DNA of 21,904 nucleotides from JBBTCJ01 sp038043285 (GTDB lineage Bacteria > Planctomycetota > Phycisphaerae > UBA1845). The stretch lies in contig JBBTCJ010000124.1 in NCBI GenBank assembly GCA_038043285.1, forward strand, positions 1 to 21,904, read 5' to 3'. The translations under genes and the position numbers were made by a program. Positions 15,394-21,870 of the stretch are shown in pieces. Every line of letters starts with the position of its first letter. Within the stretch, counting starts at the first letter, position 1. The notes below the pieces were generated by a model, which saw only the letters and a list, made by a program, of their open reading frames with translations, searched no databases and was not told the DNA's origin.

Positions 15394-15835
15394 AGTGCCG
15401 TCCGTCTTTTGCATAGCTTCGCCCTTCGTGGGGCGGCGCTTCGCCTCTTCTTCAGCGAGCCGCGGGCTTCAGCCCGCGCGGACGTGCCATCGACGCGGCG
15501 CGTCTCGCCCTACGTCTTCCCATCGCCGGACATGAGCGCTCCGGACCCGCCGGCGCCAGCCCCGCGCGATGCCTCGGCAGCCTGTCCTGCCCGGTGCGAC
15601 ACGCCCCGCTCGTCGTCGCCAACCCGCACAGCCGCCTCCCAATGGGGTGATCGCTCGAAATCCGTCCGGCAGCGCGCGCGCGCGAAGTTCTATAGGTGAA
15701 GGGTGCGAGTGGCCCCGCCGTGGGGCGCCGCCCTTCCGCTCTCGAGGGATAGGGACACCATCACCATGCCCTCCTCCGCGACGCAAAGCGGCACGGGAAG
15801 CTCTTTCCATCGGCAATCGAGAATCGGCCATCATC
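15394..15835. other. Gene-free spacer with palindromes before the small-gene cassette
   Basis: No gene is supported; open frames here are rich in Arg, Pro and Ser with no known motif. It contains CGCGGGC/GCCCGCG (about 15463-15480, TTCA loop), a CGCCC/GGGCG-type palindrome near 15420 related to that at 13028, another near 15717, and the heptad repeat at 15807-15832 directly before the next start codon. Confidence 0.5.
15807..15832 (+). repeat. Heptad repeat, left border of cassette
   Basis: Units CATCGGC (15808-15814), AATCGAG (15815-15821), AATCGGC (15822-15828) and CATC are visible. The 26-nt segment matches the reverse complement of 17914-17939 at 21 of 26 positions, so the two copies form imperfect inverted repeats around 15836-17915. 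The ATG of the lipoprotein gene starts 3 nt after it, and no Shine-Dalgarno sequence is visible in between. Confidence 0.75.
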
Positions 15836-16360
15836 ATGACCAGTCATCGTCTTGAAAAATGCAACGTTGTTTCCGCGCTGATCGTCGCCTCCGGCTGCGT
15901 CGGCGACGGGCGCGTCGACCTGGCCGCCGCCGACTCCATGCATGCCGTCAGCGCGGCACTGGAGGTCGCCGTCGCGGAATACGACGCCGATCTGTCGCGC
16001 CTGGACGACGATCGTGAGGCCGCCGCCATCCGGGCCTTCGCCGATCGCGTCCGCCGTGACGCCGCCGACGAGACCCTCGAGGAGCAGATCGTCGCGTTTT
16101 CCACCGCGATGACCCGCCTCCGCGCCGACCGCCGCGTCACCTGGGAGCGGCTCGCCGCGACCCGCGACAACCTCGCCACGCTCCGCGAAGTCGCAGAAGG
16201 CCTGCGGCGTATCGGGTTCGAAGCGCTTTCCCTCGAAGACGAAACGCGACGTTATCTCGAAAGCACCCTGCAACGACTGCGTCAGTCCGCGGAATCCAAG
16301 AACCCTGACGCCCGGTTGGCCCCCAAGCCCGAATCCCCCGGAGGAACCCATGGCCGATGA
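15836..16360 (+). CDS. Putative lipoprotein, helical, first gene of the five-gene cassette
   Basis: This 174-aa protein has no recognised family. The N-terminus MTSHRLEKCNVVSALIVASGC looks like a signal peptide with a lipobox (ASGC, Cys21), so an exported, lipid-anchored protein is likely. The rest is strongly helical and charged, with coiled-coil character (LEVAVAEYDADLSRLDDDREAAAIRAF, and again around LREVAEGLRRIGFEALSLEDETRRYLE), and ends in a Pro-rich tail. The start lies 3 nt after a heptad repeat and lacks an upstream Shine-Dalgarno sequence; frames further upstream run into that repeat. The stop overlaps the next gene by 11 nt. By position it could be compared with small lysis-region lipoproteins of phages, but this is only a guess. 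Confidence 0.65.
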   Translation: MTSHRLEKCNVVSALIVASGCVGDGRVDLAAADSMHAVSAALEVAVAEYDADLSRLDDDREAAAIRAFADRVRRDAADETLEEQIVAFSTAMTRLRADRRVTWERLAATRDNLATLREVAEGLRRIGFEALSLEDETRRYLESTLQRLRQSAESKNPDARLAPKPESPGGTHGR

Positions 16361-16601
16361 AACCGACAATCTGCTGAGCCTGCTCGAACGCCTCGACACC
16401 CGCGCACCGCGACCCGGGGCCGCCGATGCCATCGACGCCATTGTCGATGCTCCCCCGCGCACCACGGCCGTCGTTTCACTGCGCGATCACGAGACGGTGC
16501 GGCGCTTCCGGCAGGAGCTTTCCGACGGGTTGATCCGTGCCGACACCGCCAATCAACTGTTGCGGCTGGTGCGGACGGTCCTGGAGGCCCGACGACCATG
16601 A
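16350..16601 (+). CDS. 83-aa hypothetical protein of the cassette
   Basis: This small protein of unknown function starts with an acidic helix (MADETDNLLSLLERLDTR), followed by an Ala/Pro-rich linker and a C-terminal helical part (SLRDHETVRRFRQELSDGLIRADTANQLLRLVRTVLEARRP). It has no signal peptide and no membrane segment, so it is probably cytoplasmic. A strong GGAGG lies 5 nt before the ATG, inside the end of the preceding gene, and the stop shares ATGA with the next gene. The overlaps on both sides make it a credible gene despite its size. No family is recognised. Confidence 0.72.
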   Translation: MADETDNLLSLLERLDTRAPRPGAADAIDAIVDAPPRTTAVVSLRDHETVRRFRQELSDGLIRADTANQLLRLVRTVLEARRP

Positions 16602-17023
16602 CCTCGACCTCCGGATGGGAATCGACGGCCGTCCTCGTCGCGGTGCTCGCCCCACTGGTGGGAATCCCGCTTACCGCTCTGACGTTCTATCTGCGCTCGC
16701 TCCGCGAGCAGCAGGCGCAGTGGTTTTCCGAACTGTCACGCCGCTGCGACGCCGCCGATGCGGGCCTGTCCGAGTTGCGGCGACGACTCGTCGAGCTGGA
16801 ACGTGACTACGCCACCAAGGAAGAATGGCTCCGCGAAACCATGCACGCGCGAAGAACCCTGGAACACTTGACCAGCGCCGCGGCGCGGCTCGATGCCAAG
16901 GTCATGGACCTGGCCGCGACCCTCGCCGCCGAGCAGACCACGGCCCGCGGACCGGCCCCGCGGTTCGGCGAGAGCGTCGGTCCGGTGCTGCGGCGCGTTG
17001 ACGCCGGCGAAGGAGAATCATGA
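16598..17023 (+). CDS. One-TM coiled-coil protein, DUF2730-like architecture
   Basis: This 141-aa protein has an N-terminal membrane segment (about 10-33, TAVLVAVLAPLVGIPLTALTFYL), a long coiled coil (about 38-115) including LSELRRRLVELERDYATKEEW, and a short tail. The order TM helix, coiled coil, then 'ATKEEW' recalls the DUF2730 proteins encoded just before the terminase genes of Mu-like phages, but I cannot confirm homology by eye. It would sit in the membrane with the coiled coil probably in the cytoplasm. It overlaps both neighbours by 4 nt (ATGA), indicating translational coupling within the cassette. Confidence 0.75.
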   Translation: MTSTSGWESTAVLVAVLAPLVGIPLTALTFYLRSLREQQAQWFSELSRRCDAADAGLSELRRRLVELERDYATKEEWLRETMHARRTLEHLTSAAARLDAKVMDLAATLAAEQTTARGPAPRFGESVGPVLRRVDAGEGES

Positions 17024-17343
17024 TGGCCAACGGACGCGACACGCGGGAAATCAAAGCCATTCGCAACGAAGTGCTGATGGCCCTGAAGGTCGTCTACCCT
17101 GCGGCCCTGCAGGCGGAGCCGCTGATGCGCAGTCTGCTGGTGCTTTTTCCCACGCTGGAGTTCGACCACCTTCGCCGCGATCTGCACTACTTGCTGGAGA
17201 AACGGTACGTGGAGCGCATTCAGCCGATCGGGGAGGACGTCCCGGCCTTGACCCCCTGGCGAAGGCGGTGGTTTCGTCTGACGTCCTCGGGCATCGAGTT
17301 AACCGACCATTGCATCCAAGACCCGGCGCTGCAGGAACTGTGA
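17020..17343 (+). CDS. Winged-helix-like small protein of the cassette
   Basis: This 107-aa basic protein has a winged helix-turn-helix-like pattern: helices EIKAIRNEVLMALKVVY and PLMRSLLVLF, then EFDHLRRDLHYLLEKRYVERI (recognition helix followed by a YVER beta turn), then WFRLTSSGIELTD. This resembles the small winged-helix proteins of Mu-like prophages (for example VpaChn25_0724-type), where the gene also follows a TM coiled-coil gene. It could bind DNA or be a structural adaptor; the sequence does not decide. There are two consecutive ATGs (17020, 17023); AGGAG at 17011-17015 suits either. The first shares ATGA with the previous stop. The end overlaps the next GTG start. Confidence 0.75.
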   Translation: MMANGRDTREIKAIRNEVLMALKVVYPAALQAEPLMRSLLVLFPTLEFDHLRRDLHYLLEKRYVERIQPIGEDVPALTPWRRRWFRLTSSGIELTDHCIQDPALQEL

Positions 17344-17915
17344 ACGATCCAATGAATGACCAATTGCCGATTCCCGATTGCTCAAGGACGCAGCCGTCGC
17401 CGCGGTGCCGCGCCGCGAAGCCGCCTACCCGGACGATCGCCGCGCCCACCGGCGAGGGGGCGAAGATCAGCGGTCCGGCGAATAATGCACTGCCCTCCCC
17501 GGCCCCCGCGGCGACCTCGGAACCCGCACCGCCTGACGCCACTTCCACCGGCAATGCACCCGACGCCGGCAAACTTGAGGCCCATCGCGAACGGCAGGCG
17601 ATGGTGGCGAAGATTCTGGACGCAACGTTCGGCCAATGGGCCTCCATTCATCCCGACTTATGGGAACGGCGGGCGTACCTGATGCTGGTGGGCATGGTGT
17701 ATGAACGATTGGCCACCAGCGAAGCCGAGTTGTCCACCAGTGAACTGGTGGCTCTGGCCAAGGCCTTGGCGGAGAACCGCCGCGTCGAGGCCCGCGCCGA
17801 GGCCAAGACCCGCGACGATGCGGAGAACGAAACCCCCGCGGAACCGGCCGAACTTCCCAGCGGCTTCGGCCAGGTCGTCCGCAACGTCTACGGCGCCAAC
17901 TGGCATGTGGAATGA
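17340..17915 (+). CDS. 191-aa hypothetical protein, last gene of the cassette
   Basis: The GTG start at 17340 lies inside the preceding stop (GTGA), with AGGA just upstream; an ATG at 17352 is the alternative. The first 75 residues are low-complexity and Pro/Ala-rich, and residues 5-12 (MNDQLPIP) are encoded by a heptad repeat. The structured part (about 80-191) is helical: LEAHRERQAMVAKILDATFGQW, ERRAYLMLVGMVYERLA, then STSELVALAKALAENRRVEAR, a charged linker and a C-terminal GFGQVVRNVYG. The last half is loosely like the C-terminal half of Mu gp27-type (DUF3486) proteins, but the N-terminal helix-turn-helix expected there is missing. The stop codon overlaps the right-hand heptad repeat. The function is unknown. 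Confidence 0.7.
   Translation: MNDPMNDQLPIPDCSRTQPSPRCRAAKPPTRTIAAPTGEGAKISGPANNALPSPAPAATSEPAPPDATSTGNAPDAGKLEAHRERQAMVAKILDATFGQWASIHPDLWERRAYLMLVGMVYERLATSEAELSTSELVALAKALAENRRVEARAEAKTRDDAENETPAEPAELPSGFGQVVRNVYGANWHVE
17361..17381 (+). repeat. Heptad repeat inside the last cassette gene
   Basis: Three 7-nt units CAATTGC, CGATTCC and CGATTGC lie in frame near the start of the 191-aa gene. This suggests that a repeat inserted and was captured as coding sequence, or that the real start lies downstream. Confidence 0.65.
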
Positions 17916-17939
17916 TTGCCAATTGTCGATTGTGGATGG
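17914..17939 (-). repeat. Heptad repeat, right border of cassette
   Basis: Units GATTGCC (17914-17920), AATTGTC (17921-17927), GATTGTG (17928-17934) and GATGG are visible. The first two bases belong to the TGA stop of the last cassette gene. In inverted orientation the 26 nt match the left-border copy at 21 of 26 positions. Confidence 0.75.
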
Positions 17940-18024
17940 GTCACTCGCCGAGCCATGGACGGGGCGCGGTACGCCGCTCATGAAGGGGGAGGCCGCGGAA
18001 GAAGCGGGGATGCTCCGGACGCGG

Positions 18025-18801
18025 CTACACTTTCGGATGGGCGGTACGGGCGGCGTGGGTTCCGTCGGAAAGCGGCGTGATCTCGTAGTCGCCGAAGAGG
18101 CTGGGGGCTTCGCGGCGAAGCACGTCGAGCATCAGCCCGGCGACGATGCGGATTTCGGTTTCGGCGGCTTCGTTGCAGCGAAGTTCGATGAAGTGCCGCA
18201 AGGCTCGGGCGTTGGCAGTGACGAAGATTTTGGTCTCGGTGGCGTTGGGCAGCACGGACCGGGCGGCCTGTCGGGCGAGCTTGCGGCGGAGCGTCTTGTC
18301 CGAAACGTCGGCGAACTTGCGGGCCAATCCCTCCACCAATCTGACGTAGGCTTCCTGAGCGTGTTCGACGGCCCGGCGCCAGACCTCGTGCAGCTCGGGG
18401 TCGGCGGCGATGCAATCGGGTTCGACGAACTCGGCCACCGACTCATCGACGTAGCGCTGCGACAGTTGCGAGTAGCCGAAGCCGGCGCGGTGGCGGACGA
18501 GTTCGTGGGTGAAGGAGCGGGAGACGCCGGTGAGGATGAAGTTCCAGACGCTGTGTTCGAGGACGCTGCCGTGTCCGACTTCCTTGATGTGCGCGAGGTA
18601 GGCGGCATTGCCGCCGGGTCGAGGCTTGGCGAAGCTCATGTAGCAGAGTCGTCCGGCGATTTCGGGGAGGATTTCGCCGGGAATTTCGCTGTCGGTGGTC
18701 CATTCGGCCACCCCGTGGTCCTTCAGGAAGCGCGCGCTTTCGCCGTCGTCGAGAATCTGTCGTCCGACGAGGTAGACGCTGGGGTTGCGGATGATCTTCA
18801 T
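18025..18801 (-). CDS. thyX: Flavin-dependent thymidylate synthase
   Basis: This 258-aa enzyme makes dTMP from dUMP using methylene-tetrahydrofolate, FAD and NAD(P)H, replacing ThyA. Family features are present: GHGSVLEHSVWNFILTGVSRSFTHELVRHRAG, then YSQLSQRYVDES, and late ALRHFIELRCNEAAETEIR. The substrate/FAD signature, usually RHR-x7-S-x-R, here reads RHRAGFGYSQLSQR (103-116), that is RHR-x8-S-x-R, one residue longer; the DNA confirms this with no frameshift. The start at 18801 is supported by GGAGAA 6 nt upstream and a promoter at 18823-18851; upstream in-frame codons are not coding. It is convergent with the small-gene cassette and downstream of the glycosyltransferase gene on the same strand. 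Confidence 0.95.
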   Translation of the reverse strand: MKIIRNPSVYLVGRQILDDGESARFLKDHGVAEWTTDSEIPGEILPEIAGRLCYMSFAKPRPGGNAAYLAHIKEVGHGSVLEHSVWNFILTGVSRSFTHELVRHRAGFGYSQLSQRYVDESVAEFVEPDCIAADPELHEVWRRAVEHAQEAYVRLVEGLARKFADVSDKTLRRKLARQAARSVLPNATETKIFVTANARALRHFIELRCNEAAETEIRIVAGLMLDVLRREAPSLFGDYEITPLSDGTHAARTAHPKV

Positions 18802-18822
18802 GCGCGGTTCTCCGTGGCGAAA

Positions 18823-18851
18823 CTTATAGTCGGAGGGCAGGCGAATCGCAA
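18823..18851 (-). promoter_or_regulatory. Candidate sigma70-type promoter for thyX
   Basis: On the minus strand, TTGCGA (18851-18846) and TATAAG (18828-18823, five of six -10 bases) are 17 nt apart. Transcription would start near 18816, leaving a short leader that contains the GGAGAA ribosome binding site. Confidence 0.5.
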
Positions 18852-18899
18852 ACGATCGAAAGTGATTGGGGACTTCTCGGCCACAACGGAACCGACTGG

Positions 18900-20588
18900 T
18901 CATGGACATTGAAGTTCGTGGGCGCGGAGTTCGTCGTCCCAGGCGCTGGGTGTACAACCGCGCCGCGTGAGGAGTTCGACGAGCGTTGCGCGCAGGGCCG
19001 CCCGCGGCGACTCGTTGTTCGGGTCGAGCGAATCGGCGAGCAGCCAGACGCGGCCTCCGCGGCTGAGGATTTCGGCGACGCTTGCGGCAAGGGCGTCCGC
19101 GTCGGCGCGGGCCTCGTCGATGCGAAGCAGGTCGGCATCGGTATCCAGCCAACCGATCTGACCGGAGAGCCACGAGGGGAAGGTGCGGAGCGCGCCGCGA
19201 TACCCGGCCCGGTGCAAGTAGTAGTAGAGGTAGTCGCAATCGTAGGAGAGCGTGATGATCGTATCCTTGGATCCGGCGAGGCCGGCGAGGTGGTCGGCGC
19301 GAAGGCGATGAAAGCTGGGTGGAGGGCGAAACCCCAACAACCGAGCCGTGGGCACGACCGAAGAGAGGGCCAAGGCCCCGCAGGCGATGCTTAGTGCCAT
19401 ATTTCTGGCACGACCTCCGAGCCGGGCGCAGGCGTCCACGAGAATCAAGGACACCCACACGATGGCCGCGGGCCAGGCGACGAGATCATACCGACCAACG
19501 AGGTAGTTCGGACGGACCAGCGCCGAGTACAGCCAGGCCAGCGCCAGCGGTCCCAGGGTCAGCGCGGCCAGGAGGATGTGCGTCTGACCCAACCGTTCGA
19601 TACTACGCGTTGTCGGCAAGCCGGCGTCGAGCGGATGTCCTCGGTTTTGCGCCCGCGGCTCGGATTGGGCGGGGGATCGTCGGGCGGCGGCGACGACCAC
19701 CCAGGCCGCGGAGACGGTCACCAGGATGGCGGGCAAGGTCTGGGAAATCCGAACCAGCGTCGGCGATCCGATCGCGGTCAAGTCCGGCGACGCAAGCGAC
19801 AATCCCCGCAGATGGGCCGGGTACGCGCCGGCGGGCAGGAACGCCCAGAGCGATTCAAGGATCGCCGTCGCAGGCGACCACGTCGGCTCGATCCAGAGAT
19901 TCCCTCCGCCTTGTGCAGCCGGAAGAACCGCCGCCAGAAAATAGGGAACGAACGCGAGGGCGACGATGACGGTCGTCGTGAGCCACGCACGAAGCGCCCC
20001 TCGGCGATTGGCTGCAAGCACAACTCCGGCAGCCGTGCAAGGCACGATGTAGGCTGTCCAGTAGTGAAGGTGCAGGCAACCGAACAACGCCGCGGCGTAG
20101 GCGATCCACCACTTTCCACCGCGACGACACGCTTCAACAAGCAGCCAAAGCGAGACGGTCAGCACGAGCATCCACAGGGCGTAGGCTCGGGCCTCCCTGG
20201 CATAATGGACGTGCAACGGATGGAAGGCCGCCAACACTGCGCCGACCGCCCCGGCGGCGGCTCCGCGAATCCGCCAGGCGATCGCGGCCAGCAGCGGAAT
20301 CGTCAGGGCCGCACACAAAGCGGAGAAGGATCGATACGCGGCTTCGGAATCCCCGAACGCCTGGGCCCACAGCCGTAGCAGAAAGTAATACGGAAGGTTG
20401 GTGCTTTCCTTCAGCAGACTTGACGCGAAGGGCCAATCGAACAGGTTTCGGACGTAGAGGAACGTGCAGCTTTCGTCGAACCAGAAGTCACGGTCAGAGA
20501 GGCCGATGAACCGAAGCGCCGTTCCGGCGACCGCAGCGGCCGAGGCGACGGCGAGCGCGGCGCGGGCGGGCTTGAAAACCGCGTTCAT
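18900..20588 (-). CDS. GT-C fold membrane glycosyltransferase (family 39-like)
   Basis: This 562-aa integral membrane protein has about ten hydrophobic segments up to residue 420 and a soluble C-terminal domain of about 130 aa. The first extracytoplasmic loop carries FWFDES (Asp38-Glu39), the catalytic acidic motif of GT-C enzymes such as ArnT, PMT and their bacterial relatives, and HPLHVHYAREARAYAL is the conserved second loop motif of this group. Such enzymes move a sugar from a polyprenyl-phosphate donor to lipid, glycan or protein outside the cytoplasm; the acceptor cannot be told. The start (20588) overlaps the mreC stop by 4 nt (ATGA), so the two are translationally coupled, which links it to envelope or cell-shape functions by context only. 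Confidence 0.87.
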   Translation of the reverse strand: MNAVFKPARAALAVASAAAVAGTALRFIGLSDRDFWFDESCTFLYVRNLFDWPFASSLLKESTNLPYYFLLRLWAQAFGDSEAAYRSFSALCAALTIPLLAAIAWRIRGAAAGAVGAVLAAFHPLHVHYAREARAYALWMLVLTVSLWLLVEACRRGGKWWIAYAAALFGCLHLHYWTAYIVPCTAAGVVLAANRRGALRAWLTTTVIVALAFVPYFLAAVLPAAQGGGNLWIEPTWSPATAILESLWAFLPAGAYPAHLRGLSLASPDLTAIGSPTLVRISQTLPAILVTVSAAWVVVAAARRSPAQSEPRAQNRGHPLDAGLPTTRSIERLGQTHILLAALTLGPLALAWLYSALVRPNYLVGRYDLVAWPAAIVWVSLILVDACARLGGRARNMALSIACGALALSSVVPTARLLGFRPPPSFHRLRADHLAGLAGSKDTIITLSYDCDYLYYYLHRAGYRGALRTFPSWLSGQIGWLDTDADLLRIDEARADADALAASVAEILSRGGRVWLLADSLDPNNESPRAALRATLVELLTRRGCTPSAWDDELRAHELQCP

Positions 20589-21547
20589 GGATCGTGGGGC
20601 GACGGTTCACCCTCGAAATTCGGATCAAAGACGTATACGCGGCGGAGCGAGTCCTCGGTGACCGCGCCGCGGACCGCGATCGCCGCGAAAAGCGGATTGT
20701 CTCGGTCGGGGTCGATCGACGTCACGCGGCCGATGGTCATGGCCGCCGGAAGGGCATCAGATTCCGGGTCGGAGAGAACCAGATCGCCGATGCGAACCGC
20801 GCCGCTTTCGACGTCGCGCACGGTCACGTCGCGGATTTCCAATCTTTCTCCCCCGCGACCTACGAGCCAGAAGTACCGCTCGGCGAGCACCACCCGGTCG
20901 TCCTGAAAGCGCCCCAGGCGCACCTTCTCCTGGACGCTGACGTCGCTGAGAAGCTTGACGCGCGAGGTGTGGGTGCCGATCTGCTCGACGTACCCGATCA
21001 GGGTTTCGCCCAGCAGAACGGCGAGTCCGGCGGACAACCCCTGCTGTTCGCCGGCCTCGATGGAGAACTCGCGCGAAATGACCGGCGAACCCTGGGCGAT
21101 GCCGGAAAGCGAACCGGCGCTGACCAGGCGCGAGGAGCGCCACGACAGCAGATCCTCGGCCAACACCGTCGCGGGGATCAATCGCCCGCGATGTCCCAGG
21201 CTTCCCGTGCCCACGTCCCAGAAGCGCGAGGCGCTGAGTTGAGCCACCTGCCGTTCAAGCTGCTCGACGCGGGCGGCCAGCGCCGCGGCGCGGTGTTCAG
21301 CGGCCTGTCGCGTGCGCTCGGCGTCCTGGTCCTGCCCGGGGGCGGGGAGGCGCGGGGAAGCCCAGAGGTTTTTCAGGCCCGAGGCGACGTACGACGATGC
21401 GGCTTGGAACGGGAGCAGAATCTGCGACACGGTGATCAGCCGGCCGGTCCAGGATGGCGGCAACAGGAATCCGATCGCCGACAAGCCCAGCAACAGGAGG
21501 ATCAATCTCTGTCCCCCGCTTTTCCGTCTGTTGCGCCGTCGTGCCAC
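20585..21547 (-). CDS. mreC: Rod shape-determining protein MreC
   Basis: This 320-aa protein organises the elongasome by linking the MreB filaments to the cell-wall synthases. Its layout fits MreC: basic cytoplasmic start (MARRRNRRKSGG), one TM segment (about 14-30), a coiled coil (about 76-106, RTRQAAEHRAAALAARVEQL) and two beta domains. PATVLAEDLLSWRSSRLVSAGSLSGI and LIGYVEQIGTHTSRVKLLSDVSV match the usual 'GL-x-GRV...S-x-V-x-LL-x-D' core. The start codon is GTG, with AAGGTG 7 nt upstream; an ATG 10 nt upstream is in another frame. No mreD follows: the next gene, overlapping by 4 nt, is a GT-C glycosyltransferase. mreB is not within the 357 nt visible upstream. Confidence 0.85.
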   Translation of the reverse strand: MARRRNRRKSGGQRLILLLLGLSAIGFLLPPSWTGRLITVSQILLPFQAASSYVASGLKNLWASPRLPAPGQDQDAERTRQAAEHRAAALAARVEQLERQVAQLSASRFWDVGTGSLGHRGRLIPATVLAEDLLSWRSSRLVSAGSLSGIAQGSPVISREFSIEAGEQQGLSAGLAVLLGETLIGYVEQIGTHTSRVKLLSDVSVQEKVRLGRFQDDRVVLAERYFWLVGRGGERLEIRDVTVRDVESGAVRIGDLVLSDPESDALPAAMTIGRVTSIDPDRDNPLFAAIAVRGAVTEDSLRRVYVFDPNFEGEPSPHDP

Positions 21548-21592
21548 GTGATGTCACCTTACCTCGCAGAATATCCGTCGCCCCGAAGGGTT

Positions 21593-21620
21593 ATTGTAGG
21601 GCGTAGCGCGGCGTTTTCGA
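21593..21620 (-). promoter_or_regulatory. Candidate promoter for mreC
   Basis: On the minus strand, TCGAAA (21620-21615) and TACAAT (21598-21593, five of six -10 bases) are 16 nt apart, giving a start near 21586 and a leader of about 38 nt. The -35 match is weak. Confidence 0.35.
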
Positions 21621-21740
21621 GGGGCAGGGATATCCATCTCCGTTCCGGTGGACCGGAGACCGTTTGGGCGGAGGCTGGGGTCTCGAACCGCGAGTGCCAG
21701 CGAGCGGTCCAGCGCCCGCAGGCATCGACGAGCTTTCGGA

Positions 21741-21827
21741 CCGCTCCATGCTGTCGCGGTTCTGATCTGTCGCGGTACGGATTGGCATTCCTACTGGCCG
21801 CTCCCTCACGGTCGCGGTACGGATCGG
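21741..21827 (-). repeat. Dispersed repeat, two units (57-bp spacing), same family as 7408-7487
   Basis: Read on the minus strand, 21741-21767 contains GATCAGAACCGCGACAG followed by CATGGAGCGG, differing from the 7453-7487 unit by one deleted base. 21798-21827 has the diverged form with CGCGACCGTGAGGGAGCGG. A partial CCGCGACAG lies between them. Confidence 0.8.
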
Positions 21828-21870
21828 CAGGGTCCGTGACCGTACAGGCTTGGGATGAACGCGGGTCGGG

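Noticed and set aside
15409..15699. Possible 96-aa gene between the FHA gene and the cassette
   Set aside because: The translation is Arg/Ser/Pro-rich with no motif, runs through palindromic repeats, and has no ribosome binding site.
18802..19458. In-frame upstream extension of thyX to a 477-aa protein
   Set aside because: The extension is Arg/Pro-rich, overlaps the glycosyltransferase gene in antisense, and the thyX start has its own ribosome binding site and promoter.
21660..21700. tRNA-like TCGAACC fragment
   Set aside because: No cloverleaf with acceptor and anticodon arms can be drawn around it.
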